Below, one piece after another: positions 45,218-53,164 of a stretch of 64,000 nucleotides of DNA. The stretch lies in NCBI RefSeq assembly GCF_900129555.1, contig NZ_FQWC01000006.1, forward strand, positions 124,001 through 188,000, read 5' to 3'. Under the pieces are notes generated by a model. The model had not been told where the DNA came from and made no database searches. It saw only the letters and a list, made by a program, of their open reading frames with translations. The DNA comes from Flavobacterium defluvii. Lineage in GTDB: Bacteria; Bacteroidota; Bacteroidia; Flavobacteriales; Flavobacteriaceae. A program made the position numbers and the translations under genes. Position 1 is the first letter of the stretch. Each line of letters begins with the position of its first letter.

Positions 45218-45239
45218 TTTACTACTCATGTTTAGTAAA
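45218..45239. promoter_or_regulatory. Palindrome TTTACTA-N8-TAGTAAA in a divergent promoter region
   Basis: A symmetric pair of 7-bp arms with an 8-bp spacer lies 22 bp before the ATG of the hydrolase gene. It could be an operator for a HxlR- or MarR-like regulator; none is adjacent. Confidence 0.4.
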
Positions 45240-45260
45240 TAATTTGTAAAATATATAAAA

Positions 45261-46154
45261 ATGGAAAATAGCGTAATAAATGCCAGTCCATCTCTAAGAG
45301 ATTTAGATTTCGATATTCATCAATTAAATACCGATAAATATATCGAAACTGCCAAAAACGTAAAACTATATGTAAAGGATTACGGAAAAGGGAAACCAGT
45401 AATTTTAATACACGGATGGCCTCTTTCTAACGAAATGTGGGAGTATCAGGTTGAGTTTTTGGTAAAAAATAATTATAGAGTAATTGCGTACGATCGTCGT
45501 GGTTTTGGTAAATCATCACAACCCTGGGAAGGATATGATTATGACACTTTAACAGATGATTTGAACGAAATTATTGAACAGTTAGAATTAGAAAACGTAA
45601 CTCTGGTTGGTTTTTCAATGGGTGGCGGCGAAGTCGTTCGTTATTTTAGCAGATATCACGGAAAAGGAGTTTCAAAAGCAGCCTTAATTTCATCTATAAT
45701 TCCATTTCTCTTAAAAACAGAAAATAATCCTGATGGTCAGCCAAGAGAAAAAAGTGAAACAACTGCAGAAGCTATTAAGGAAGACAGAATTGGTTTTGTG
45801 GATAATTTTGGAAAAACCTTTTTTGGAGTAAATATTATCAATAAACCGTTAAGTACAGCTTTATTAGAATATTACAGAACACTTTGCTCGTTTGCTTCTC
45901 CACATGCTACTTTAAAATGTGCCGAATCATTTTCGTATACCGATTTTAGAGACGAATTAAGTTCTGTTAATGTTCCAACCCTTATTATTCATGGAAATGA
46001 TGATAAAATTGTTCCTATTGATTTAACGTCTAAAAAGGCTTCAGAAGCAATTGCAAATAATACATACATCGTTTATGAAGGTGCGCCTCATGGTTTATTC
46101 TACACCGATAGAGATAAATTAAATGATGATTTGCTTGAATTTTTAAATTCATAA
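45261..46154 (+). CDS. Non-haem haloperoxidase-like alpha/beta hydrolase
   Basis: The 297-residue protein shows PVILIHGWPLSNEMW near residue 50 (oxyanion), YDRRGFGKSSQPWEGYDYDTL near 80, the elbow TLVGFSMGGGEVVRY near 115 with Ser119, LIIHGNDDKIVP for the Asp and GAPHGLFYTDR for the His. This set is typical of chloroperoxidase/esterase (perhydrolase) enzymes. It is monocistronic and ends in a perfect inverted repeat. Confidence 0.85.
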   Translation: MENSVINASPSLRDLDFDIHQLNTDKYIETAKNVKLYVKDYGKGKPVILIHGWPLSNEMWEYQVEFLVKNNYRVIAYDRRGFGKSSQPWEGYDYDTLTDDLNEIIEQLELENVTLVGFSMGGGEVVRYFSRYHGKGVSKAALISSIIPFLLKTENNPDGQPREKSETTAEAIKEDRIGFVDNFGKTFFGVNIINKPLSTALLEYYRTLCSFASPHATLKCAESFSYTDFRDELSSVNVPTLIIHGNDDKIVPIDLTSKKASEAIANNTYIVYEGAPHGLFYTDRDKLNDDLLEFLNS

Positions 46155-46166
46155 AAAAAATTATAC

Positions 46167-46222
46167 AGCCCGCAGATTTAACGGATTTTAAAAATTATTG
46201 AAATCCGTTAAATCTGCGGGCT
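46167..46222. repeat. Perfect 22-bp inverted repeat after the hydrolase gene
   Basis: The arms begin AGCCCGCAGATTTAACGGAT and pair perfectly around a 12-nt loop. The AGATTTAACGGATTT part is related to the AATCCGT repeats at 4413 and 49830. It probably ends transcription. Confidence 0.85.
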
Positions 46223-46339
46223 AAACTATTATTCTTATCTCTTTTTTATTTACAGAATTTTAAATAAAATTGAAAAACCAATTATTGGCTGCAATATAAA
46301 ATGGAAGTAAAAATTTGTAAGTATTAGAAAAACTTTACT

Positions 46340-46347
46340 TATATTTG
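46340..46347 (+). promoter_or_regulatory. -7 box TATATTTG with TTTG at -33
   Basis: TATATTTG is preceded by TTTG at 46314-46317, a spacing of 22 bp. The predicted transcript starts near 46355, about 345 bp before the Rnk/GreA-like ATG. Confidence 0.55.
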
Positions 46348-46354
46348 CCAATCA

Positions 46355-46641
46355 AACAAAAAACACTCATTTTGAGCACTATAACAATATTTACAGTTTT
46401 TACTTTGCTGCTTTCTCTTACAAGAAGGCCGCTTTCTGCTGTATTTATTTCACATAGTAAGGCCTTTATTAATTAGGCCTCCGTCTATTCCAATTCTTCT
46501 TTCAGGCGGAGGATTTACATCAATTTAAATATTTACTTATTTGACAAAAATCAAATTTTGGTCAGATAATTTTTTGTTTTTCAAATTAAAAAATCCACAT
46601 CCATGTCTCGTTTAGAACGAGTTGTAAAATAACTCGTTTTT
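46355..46641 (+). ncRNA. Structured leader or small RNA with competing hairpins
   Basis: From the predicted start at about 46355 the RNA would contain a 9-bp stem CCTCCGTCT / AGGCGGAGG (46478-46512, one G-U). Near the 3' end CTCGTT pairs with AACGAG (46607-46621), or AACGAGTT pairs with AACTCGTT (46616-46638). These are mutually exclusive, and the second is followed by TTTTTAATT. A 9-codon ORF, MSRLERVVK (46603-46632), overlaps both hairpins. This is the layout of an attenuator upstream of the Rnk/GreA-like gene. I do not know a named class for it. Confidence 0.45.
46616..46641 (+). terminator. Terminator-like hairpin in the leader RNA
   Basis: 8-bp stem AACGAGTT / AACTCGTT, 7-nt loop, followed by TTT before AATT. 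The U-run is short. Confidence 0.5.
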
Positions 46642-46698
46642 AATTGCGTAAAAGAAGAAAAATCATTCAAAAACATTAATAATAAATTCAATATAGAT

Positions 46699-47094
46699 AT
46701 GAAACCAACACCCACTTTCTGTAAATCAGATTATCAATTTTTAAGAGAATTGATTTTAAAAAGTAAAAACTCAACAAATACTAAAGAAGCTAATCAGCTT
46801 TCGCAGGAATTAGACCGTGCTGTAATAAGTAAAGAAAGCGAACTTGATAGCTCTGTAATCAGGATAAATTCTGTTGTAACAATTGAAGATGTAAAGGCAA
46901 AAAAACAAATGAAAATTCAAATTGTTCTACCTTCATCTGCAGATGTAAAACAATCTAAAATTTCAATTCTGGCACCTTTAAGTGTTGCGATTATCGGTTT
47001 TAAAGAAAATGACGAAGTCGACTGGGAATTGCCGGCCGGAATCAAAACTTTAAAAATAGTTGCAGTAGATAATTCGGCTGTACATCATTCTTAA
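46699..47094 (+). CDS. Rnk/GreA-GreB C-terminal-domain transcription factor
   Basis: The 131-residue protein has a short helical start (about 1-55) instead of a full GreA coiled coil. It then has SSVIRINSVVTIEDVKAKKQMKIQIVLPSSADVKQSKISILAPLSVAIIGFKENDEVDWELPAGIKTLKIVAVD, the GreA/GreB FKBP-like C-terminal domain. This length fits the Rnk regulator group, which binds RNA polymerase near the secondary channel. It has a 57-bp separation from the attenuator-like leader. Confidence 0.8.
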   Translation: MKPTPTFCKSDYQFLRELILKSKNSTNTKEANQLSQELDRAVISKESELDSSVIRINSVVTIEDVKAKKQMKIQIVLPSSADVKQSKISILAPLSVAIIGFKENDEVDWELPAGIKTLKIVAVDNSAVHHS

Positions 47095-47101
47095 CTTTTT
47101 A

Positions 47102-47130
47102 AACACCTCATTTTGTGACGGTGTTTTTTT
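47102..47130 (+). terminator. Intrinsic terminator after the Rnk/GreA-like gene
   Basis: Stem AACACC / GGTGTT with a 12-nt loop (TCATTTTGTGAC) and a T-run. Confidence 0.78.
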
Positions 47131-47147
47131 ATATCTATTTGAAAACT

Positions 47148-47180
47148 AAAAAACCGATTCAAAAATTGAATCGGTTTTTT
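47148..47180. terminator. Bidirectional terminator between convergent genes
   Basis: The stem AAAACCGATTC / GAATCGGTTTT, flanked by A-runs and T-runs on either side, fits both the rightward gene and the leftward cytochrome gene. Confidence 0.85.
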
Positions 47181-47204
47181 TAATGTCTTTATTTTTAACT
47201 CAAA

Positions 47205-47510
47205 TTATAACTGTGAGTGAATATAACTTGTTATCAAAGCCATATTAGCATCATCGAGCTTAGCTTTCTTTTGCATACGAACTAAAATTGGCTGCCATTT
47301 TTCTTTATCAAATTTTGTAGGCTCATATAATTTATGGCATTTTGTGCAATTGTTTTCATATAGCTTTTTGCCTTCGGCCTGCTCTAAAGATAATTCTCGG
47401 GGCGGCATAGTATCTATTGTTTCAGGAGCTGTTGCAACTGCTGTCTTTTTTGTACCGCAAGAAGTTATAAGCAGCATTATGGCTGCCAGGGTTAAGATCT
47501 TTGATTTCAT
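47205..47510 (-). CDS. Small c-type cytochrome lipoprotein
   Basis: The 101-residue product has a lipoprotein signal with lipobox LLITSC (Cys18). One haem-binding CTKCH lies near residues 55-59, and a Met in MALITSYI near the end may be an axial ligand. Haem-proximal residues (AEGKKLYENNC) are typical of class I cytochrome c. It probably anchors to a membrane as a small electron carrier. It sits behind the dual PPIase gene and its terminator, so it is transcribed separately. Confidence 0.85.
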   Translation of the reverse strand: MKSKILTLAAIMLLITSCGTKKTAVATAPETIDTMPPRELSLEQAEGKKLYENNCTKCHKLYEPTKFDKEKWQPILVRMQKKAKLDDANMALITSYIHSQL

Positions 47511-47543
47511 TTTGCTTTGTTTTGTTTTTTATAAAGTAAATAT

Positions 47544-47577
47544 AAAAAAAATCCCATTCGGCTTACCGAACGGGACT
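47544..47577 (-). terminator. Intrinsic terminator after the PPIase gene
   Basis: The minus strand reads AGTCCCGTTCGG-TAAG-CCGAATGGGATTTTTTTT, a stem with one wobble, followed by a T-run. Confidence 0.85.
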
Positions 47578-47610
47578 CTATTTAAAACAAATTTAAACTT
47601 TGTTTATGTC

Positions 47611-48543
47611 TTATTTTACGTCCATTAATTCAACGTCAAAAATCAAAGTTGCGTGTGGCGGGATAACTCCTCCAGCTCCAGATGGTCCGTAAGCCAAATC
47701 AGATGGAATTACAAAACGAGCTTTGTCTCCAACTTGTAATAAAGCAATACCTTCGTCCCATCCTTCGATAACTTGTCCAATTCCTAATTTGAATTCGATT
47801 GGTTTTTTTCTTGGGTAAGATGAATCAAAAACTTTTCCGTTTTCTAAAGAACCTTCGTAGTGAACAGAAACTGTTTTCCCTGCTTCAGCTTTTTTACCTT
47901 CACCTTTTTGAATCATTTTATAACGTAAACCACTTTCAGTTTTATCAAAACCAGCAGCTAATTGTTCCATTTTTGCTTCAGATTCTGCTTTTAAAGCTGC
48001 CTCACGTTTTAAGCGAGCACCTTTTAAACTAATGAAAGCTTCAATAGCATTCCATTTTTGAGCTTCTTCACCAACTCTGATAATTTCTACAGACTCTAAT
48101 GCATCACCTTGAGCAACAGCATCAACAATATTTTGTCCTTCTACTACGTGACCAAAAACTGTATGTTTTCCGTCTAACCAAGGAGTTGGAACGTGAGTAA
48201 TGAAAAATTGAGAACCGTTTGTTCCAGGTCCTGAATTTGCCATAGATAAAACTCCCGGACGATCGTGTTTTAAACTTGGTACAAATTCGTCATCAAATTT
48301 ATATCCCGGATCTCCAGTTCCAGTTCCTTTTGGACATCCACCCTGAATCATGAAATCAGCAATAACTCTGTGAAAGTTTAATCCGTCGTAGAATTTTTGC
48401 CCTTGAGGTTTTACTTTATTTTCCATATTTCCTTCTGCAAGAGCAACAAAGTTTCCTACAGTTCCAGGCGTTAAATCGTGTGTAAGTTTTACTAAAATCG
48501 AACCTTTGCTAGTGTTGAATTTAGCGTATATTCCGTTTTCCAT
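47611..48543 (-). CDS. Dual cyclophilin-FKBP peptidyl-prolyl isomerase
   Basis: The 310-residue protein fuses two isomerase families. Residues 1-170 are cyclophilin: [31 protein letters not shown], then [30 protein letters not shown] and the active-site [25 protein letters not shown]. Residues 215-310 are [26 protein letters not shown] and [19 protein letters not shown]. Cyclophilin first, FKBP second is the CFBP arrangement of dual-family immunophilins. No signal peptide is present, so it is probably cytosolic. Confidence 0.92.
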   Translation of the reverse strand: MENGIYAKFNTSKGSILVKLTHDLTPGTVGNFVALAEGNMENKVKPQGQKFYDGLNFHRVIADFMIQGGCPKGTGTGDPGYKFDDEFVPSLKHDRPGVLSMANSGPGTNGSQFFITHVPTPWLDGKHTVFGHVVEGQNIVDAVAQGDALESVEIIRVGEEAQKWNAIEAFISLKGARLKREAALKAESEAKMEQLAAGFDKTESGLRYKMIQKGEGKKAEAGKTVSVHYEGSLENGKVFDSSYPRKKPIEFKLGIGQVIEGWDEGIALLQVGDKARFVIPSDLAYGPSGAGGVIPPHATLIFDVELMDVK

Positions 48544-48603
48544 GTTGTTATTTTTTAATTGAACGCAAATTTACAAATTAATTTTTTAATCAATTTGCGC
48601 TTT

Positions 48604-49770
48604 CTATTTTTTAGATTTTGATTTATAAGTAAGTCCGTAAACGGTTAATGATAATAAAGATAAAACCATACAGCCAATAGTTACAGCGTGCCATCCGCCC
48701 AGTTTCCACAACAATAATCCGTATGCAGATCCCGCGGCAGTTCCTAAAAAGCTAAACGACATAAATACAGTATTTAATCTGTTTCTGGCTTCTGGCAAAA
48801 GTGAATAAACTCTGGTTTGATTTGAAATATGAACTCCCTGAATTCCAATATCAATAAATACAATTCCAATCGCAACTCCAATTACACTTTCGATAGAAAA
48901 ATAAAAAATCAGAAAGCTTATTAAAATTAATAAACAACCATAACCAACTGCAATTCTTGAATTTCCTTTATCTCCGATTTTACCAACCAAAGGCGCTGCC
49001 AAAGCTCCGGAAGCACCAACAATTCCGAACAAACCAATTGTAGCACTATTAAAATGAAAAGGTTCTCCGGAAAGCAGTAAAACCATTGTGGTCCAGAAAG
49101 CTCCAAACTGAGCGAAGCTGAAAACATTGATTGCCGTGGCTTCGCGTAAAACAGGCTGTGTTTTTATAAGAGTAAAAAGAGATTGAATTAACTGTCCGTA
49201 AGTTCCCTGAAATTGAGGTTTATTTACGGGGAATTTACTCTGAATTACAAAAAAGATTAAAAGACAAATCCCGGCAGCGATATAAAACATTGATCTCCAG
49301 CCAAGAACTTCTCCAATAAATCCGCTTAAAGTTCGCGAAAGCAAAATTCCAACTAAAAGACCACTCATAATAGTTCCTACAACTTTTCCGCGTTGTTCAG
49401 GCGCGCTCAACGAAGCAGCCAAAGGCAGAATAAGCTGCGGAACAATCGAAGTAACTCCAATAAGCAGTGAAGCAATTTGTAAAACAAGAAAACTTTTTGC
49501 TGTAGCTGCAATTAACAATGCAATTACTGTAGCAAAAGTGGTCATTAAAATTTGTTTTTTTCGCTCTATTTTATCGCCAAGCGGCACCATAAAAAACAAT
49601 CCGATTGCATAACCGGCCTGAGTTAAGTATGTTATGGTTCCGGCGCTAGCTTCGGGAATTTTAAATTCGTTGGCAATTAAAACAATCAAAGGCTGGCAGT
49701 AATAAAGATTTGCAACTATAAGACCAGTGCAAACTGCCATAAACAGGACGTTGGTTTTAGATAAATTCAT
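48604..49770 (-). CDS. MFS-family transporter
   Basis: The 388-residue protein has about 12 membrane helices. It opens LSKTNVLFMAVCTGLIVANLYYCQPLI and has the MFS-specific VPLGDKIERKKQILM near residue 60 (G-x3-D-[RK]) and VGKIGDKGNSRIAVGY near 265. Similar sequences are drug/sugar efflux members of the YdeE/AraJ type. The substrate is unknown. It lies 175 bp from the cupin gene, with an inverted repeat between. Confidence 0.88.
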   Translation of the reverse strand: MNLSKTNVLFMAVCTGLIVANLYYCQPLIVLIANEFKIPEASAGTITYLTQAGYAIGLFFMVPLGDKIERKKQILMTTFATVIALLIAATAKSFLVLQIASLLIGVTSIVPQLILPLAASLSAPEQRGKVVGTIMSGLLVGILLSRTLSGFIGEVLGWRSMFYIAAGICLLIFFVIQSKFPVNKPQFQGTYGQLIQSLFTLIKTQPVLREATAINVFSFAQFGAFWTTMVLLLSGEPFHFNSATIGLFGIVGASGALAAPLVGKIGDKGNSRIAVGYGCLLILISFLIFYFSIESVIGVAIGIVFIDIGIQGVHISNQTRVYSLLPEARNRLNTVFMSFSFLGTAAGSAYGLLLWKLGGWHAVTIGCMVLSLLSLTVYGLTYKSKSKK

Positions 49771-49829
49771 TTTGCAAAAATACCATCAATATTTAATCTA
49801 AACTTATAATTTAAGTAATTTTTTCAATG

Positions 49830-49938
49830 AAATCCGTATAAATCCGCGTCTTCGCAATAGCGAATCCGTTTAATCAGCGTCAATTTTAGAACGCGGGTGA
49901 CGCAGATTCGCTATTGCGAAGACGCGGATATTTACTGA
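49830..49938. repeat. Large inverted repeat with TTCGCAATAGCGAA core
   Basis: Arms share an exact 25-bp block containing CGCGTCTTCGCAATAGCG, which is itself part of a smaller palindrome TTCGCAATAGCGAA. Related to the repeat at 4413-4525. It lies between the cupin and MFS genes and may form a terminator or an insertion footprint. Confidence 0.82.
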
Positions 49939-49944
49939 TTTTAT

Positions 49945-50292
49945 TTATTTTAAGAAATCTTCTCTTGCCGGACTAAAAACATCTGTCAGCATACCCTCTT
50001 CTAAACAGACAACACCATGAATGGCGTGAGGCGGAATGTAAAAACTATCGCCTTCTTTTAAAGTTTGCGTAACACCGCTTATCGTTACATCAAATTTTCC
50101 GCTTGCAATATACGTTACCTGAGAATGATAATGTTCGTGTAAAACGCCAATTCCCCCTTTTTCAAAATAAACATTTACAAGCATGATTTTATCATCAAAG
50201 GCAAGGATTTTTCGTTTAATTCCTTCTCCAACAATTTCCCATTCGATTTCGTTTCCTTTAATAAATTCTTTACTTGTTTTAATATTCTGCAT
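49945..50292 (-). CDS. Cupin-domain protein
   Basis: The 115-residue protein is one small cupin barrel. The metal site is GGIGVLHEHYHSQVTYIASGKFDVTI at residues 46-71 (GX5HXH...E type), and GDSFYIPPHAIHGVVCLE is the second motif. Such cupins are often sugar-binding or sensor proteins, for example in pectin and KdgF-like pathways. It neighbours a sugar-phosphate isomerase gene, 49 bp away, on the same strand. Confidence 0.78.
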   Translation of the reverse strand: MQNIKTSKEFIKGNEIEWEIVGEGIKRKILAFDDKIMLVNVYFEKGGIGVLHEHYHSQVTYIASGKFDVTISGVTQTLKEGDSFYIPPHAIHGVVCLEEGMLTDVFSPAREDFLK

Positions 50293-50341
50293 GACTTTAA
50301 AATTGATTTTTACAAAAATAAGATATTATGATGATTCTGTT

Positions 50342-51211
50342 TTAGATCAGGTTTTTTGAAATAAAATCAGCACTTGTTTTTATGGATTCAAAAGAATTTC
50401 CAGCATAATTATTTTCCTGTTCTACAAAAAAGTGAACCATTCCCGATTGTTTAATTTCTTTGAAAAAAGGCTTAAAATCAATTAATCCTGCACCTATTTC
50501 TGTATTTAAAGCCTGATTTGATTTGTCCATATCTTTTACGTGCCACATTTTAAAACGCCCCGGATTTTCTTTAAATAATTTTAGCGGATCATTTCCTGAA
50601 CGTACAACCCAGTATAAATCTAATTCAAAATAAACGAGATTTTTATCGGTTTCATTTAATAAAATTTCATAACCGGTAATTCCCTCCTGGTTTTTAAATT
50701 CGAAATCGTGATTATGATAAGCCAGTTTTAATCCCGCTTCTTTGCACATTTTTGCTGCCTGATTTAATCGAGAAGCAATCACTTTAAAATTTTCGATACT
50801 TCTAAAAGGTTCATCGACCCACGGAACTGTTAAAAATTCATGTTTTAGAATCTTTGCTGCTTCAATTGCCGCAATAAGTTCAACAGTGTTTCCGTCATAT
50901 AAAAAGCTCCCTAAATTATAATGTCCGCTTACCGCTTTTAAATTGTTTTCGTCTAAAATCTTTTTCAATTGAACCGGAGACAATCCCCAAAACTGATCTT
51001 TTATAGAAAAACCATACGTCTCAACATTTGTATATCCTGATGCAGCAACTTTTTCTAAAGTCTGTTTTACATTTTTCGGAAGTTCCTCGCGTAATGTATA
51101 CAACTGCAAACCTATTTCTTTTTTATTCATAGAAAATGCTAATGATGGTAAAGCCAAAACAGCCGTCGCCACCAGACTTGTGTTTATAATAAAGTTTCTT
51201 CTTGTAACCAT
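50342..51211 (-). CDS. Exported sugar phosphate isomerase/epimerase (TIM barrel)
   Basis: The 289-residue protein begins MVTRRNFIINTSLVATAVLALPSLAFS, a twin-arginine-like signal (TRRNF). The TIM barrel has NKKEIGLQLYTLREELPKNVKQTLEKVAASGYTNVE, LAYHNHDFEFKN, and MWHVKDMDK, with metal-binding His and Glu of the AP_endonuc_2 (xylose isomerase-like) family. Substrate unknown; often found with other carbohydrate genes. It precedes the cupin gene on the same strand. Confidence 0.85.
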   Translation of the reverse strand: MVTRRNFIINTSLVATAVLALPSLAFSMNKKEIGLQLYTLREELPKNVKQTLEKVAASGYTNVETYGFSIKDQFWGLSPVQLKKILDENNLKAVSGHYNLGSFLYDGNTVELIAAIEAAKILKHEFLTVPWVDEPFRSIENFKVIASRLNQAAKMCKEAGLKLAYHNHDFEFKNQEGITGYEILLNETDKNLVYFELDLYWVVRSGNDPLKLFKENPGRFKMWHVKDMDKSNQALNTEIGAGLIDFKPFFKEIKQSGMVHFFVEQENNYAGNSFESIKTSADFISKNLI

Positions 51212-51240
51212 TTGATCTGAATTTTAGAAAAGTAAATCTA

Positions 51241-51771
51241 CTATAAAAATTGATCCTCAAAATTATTAATGAAATTTTGAAGCGCAATTTCTGTTTCTTC
51301 GTTTATAATATTTCCGTCAGCATCTATTTTTCCGCGAATACCCTGAATTAAAAGCTGTGTATTATCGTCAAACTTTGCTTCAAGGGTTTTCATAATCAGC
51401 AAAAGCTGCTCGTGTCCCATTTCTCCAGAAGCCGAAGCAGTAATTAATCCAGTTTTTTTATTTGAAAATATTGTTGTTGAAACGCACCATTCTAAAGCAT
51501 TTTTCAAACTTCCCGGCAGGCTGAAAACATATTCCGGCGTACAGATTATAATTCCGTCGGCTTCTATTATTTTATTTCTGAATAAAGTTATTTCTTTCGG
51601 AGGATTTTCTGTGTCTAAATCAGGATTAAAATGTGGAATTTTATCTAAATCTTCAAAAATTTCAACTTCAAAATCCGATTTTATATATTGTGAAATATGT
51701 TTCAGAATCTTAAAATTACTCGATTTTTTTCTTGTACTGCCTGTTATGGCAAATATTTTTATCGCTTTCAT
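51241..51771 (-). CDS. NADPH-dependent FMN reductase
   Basis: The 176-residue protein has the flavodoxin-like N-terminus IKIFAITGSTRKKSSNFKILKHI, an FMN phosphate loop, and IICTPEYVFSLPGSLKNALEWC near residue 80. GLITASASGEMGHEQLL follows. It is an NAD(P)H:quinone/FMN reductase relative; physiological substrates are not inferable. The stop of the archaemetzincin gene lies 1 bp upstream of its start, implying coexpression. Confidence 0.87.
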   Translation of the reverse strand: MKAIKIFAITGSTRKKSSNFKILKHISQYIKSDFEVEIFEDLDKIPHFNPDLDTENPPKEITLFRNKIIEADGIIICTPEYVFSLPGSLKNALEWCVSTTIFSNKKTGLITASASGEMGHEQLLLIMKTLEAKFDDNTQLLIQGIRGKIDADGNIINEETEIALQNFINNFEDQFL

Positions 51772-51772
51772 T

Positions 51773-52672
51773 TTATTGAATAACTGAAATATCTTTTTTC
51801 ATTGAATCAAATTCTTCGATTAGGTTATTTCTTTTAAAAAAATTCTCTAAATCTGTCAATCTCTTTTTATTATCATATTGTATGCAGGAATTTAATTTTC
51901 TTTGGCATACAGAACATAATCTTATTGTACTTCTATCCGTTTCAGATAAACTGTTGGTTCCATTCATTACACAATCAGCGTTAATACAATGATGCAGACC
52001 AAACATGTGCCCAATTTCGTGAGAACTTGTTTTAAGCAATCTGGATAAACATAAATTGAAATTTTCGGCAGTTAGTTCACCATCCTGAAATCTGTAAATT
52101 GAACTTACTCCTACTTTATCTCTATAAGATGCTAAACCAAAAACATAATTCCATTCTGGTTTAGGATATAAATCCAATTCAGAAAGTCCCATTAAAGCAA
52201 TTCTGTTTTGAGGATTTTCTTCTTTCAAAACATCGTTTAAAAGATATCCGGCTAATAATTGTTCATGTCCTTCTGTAGACATTCTTCTTGCTGAATTTGG
52301 CACTATATCATTAGAAATAGGTTCCAATGTTTTTGTTTTTAATTGGAAAAAGAGCTCTAAATATTCATTAACAAGCTGAATTTGTTTCTTTTGAAGAGCA
52401 TTAAAATTTCCAATTGGTTTTATGTAAATAATATTCTCCTCTTTAGTCGGAACAATGTGTTTAGATCTATAATATTGTTCAAAAGTCTGCTCGTTTTCTT
52501 TATGCGAAAACAACCAATCTCCATACGTTGGCTCTCCTAATTTTGCATCATTAATTTTAATTTGCTTAAAATAGGATGCTTCTTCTGGAATTGTTTTTGG
52601 TGGTTCTTTCGTTTTTTCTTTGTTACAGGAACAGAATAATATAAGGATTAGAATCGTGGTTATTTTTTTCAT
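51773..52672 (-). CDS. Archaemetzincin-like zinc metalloprotease lipoprotein
   Basis: The 299-residue protein has a lipobox signal (TTILILILFCSC). Near residues 214-238 is HEIGHMFGLHHCINADCVMNG, and later CSVCQRKL. This is the archaemetzincin signature HExxHxxGxxHCx4CxM followed by CxxC, which binds a catalytic and a structural zinc. The gap of 17 between M and the last CxxC matches too. It would act as a surface or periplasmic protease with unknown substrate. It starts 21 bp after the transposase gene and is cotranscribed with the reductase. Confidence 0.88.
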   Translation of the reverse strand: MKKITTILILILFCSCNKEKTKEPPKTIPEEASYFKQIKINDAKLGEPTYGDWLFSHKENEQTFEQYYRSKHIVPTKEENIIYIKPIGNFNALQKKQIQLVNEYLELFFQLKTKTLEPISNDIVPNSARRMSTEGHEQLLAGYLLNDVLKEENPQNRIALMGLSELDLYPKPEWNYVFGLASYRDKVGVSSIYRFQDGELTAENFNLCLSRLLKTSSHEIGHMFGLHHCINADCVMNGTNSLSETDRSTIRLCSVCQRKLNSCIQYDNKKRLTDLENFFKRNNLIEEFDSMKKDISVIQ

Positions 52673-52693
52673 TTATTTTTGGAAGTACAATAG

Positions 52694-53155
52694 TTAAATT
52701 AATTCCTTAAAAATAAACTTTTCATCATAATCAACTTCAAATTTTTCGAGAAAGTTGATATATTCTTCTTTAAAGGTTTTCTTTTTATGATGTTCTTCCT
52801 GATTATCTATATAACCAGCAACTGCGCTTAATTGAGATTTACTGTATGAAAATGCACCATATCCTTCCTGCCATTCAAAATGAATTTTAGTTAACTTATT
52901 TTCGTTTATCCATTTCGATGAATTTTGCTTTATACTTTTCATCAATTCAGATATTGATTGTACGGGTCTTATTCCAATCAAAATATGAACGTGGTCAGAA
53001 ACACCGTTGATCGCTAAAACCTTATGATTATTGTTTTTGATAATTCCGGAGATGTATTTATATAAATCATTTTTCCAGTTTGTGTCTATAGATGCTTGTC
53101 TATATTTTACTGCAAAAACAAAATGTATATGAATTTGCGTGTAGGTGTTTGCCAT
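52694..53155 (-). CDS. REP-associated / IS200-like Y1 transposase (RAYT-type)
   Basis: The 153-residue protein is a single-domain HUH nuclease: HUH pair His55-x-His57 in SDHVHILIG, and the catalytic Tyr115 in AGYIDNQEEHH after the conserved FEWQEGYGAFSYS. It looks intact. No terminal inverted ends of an IS200 are visible. Instead a mosaic array of short palindromes starts 10 bp upstream of its start codon (53165-53826). That arrangement is typical of RAYT genes, which mobilise or maintain REP sequences. Confidence 0.88.
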   Translation of the reverse strand: MANTYTQIHIHFVFAVKYRQASIDTNWKNDLYKYISGIIKNNNHKVLAINGVSDHVHILIGIRPVQSISELMKSIKQNSSKWINENKLTKIHFEWQEGYGAFSYSKSQLSAVAGYIDNQEEHHKKKTFKEEYINFLEKFEVDYDEKFIFKELI

Positions 53156-53164
53156 GATTGTATG

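Noticed and set aside
52694..53155. Complete IS200 insertion sequence
   Set aside because: No left and right IS ends or flanking insertion pattern were seen; only a palindrome array on one side.
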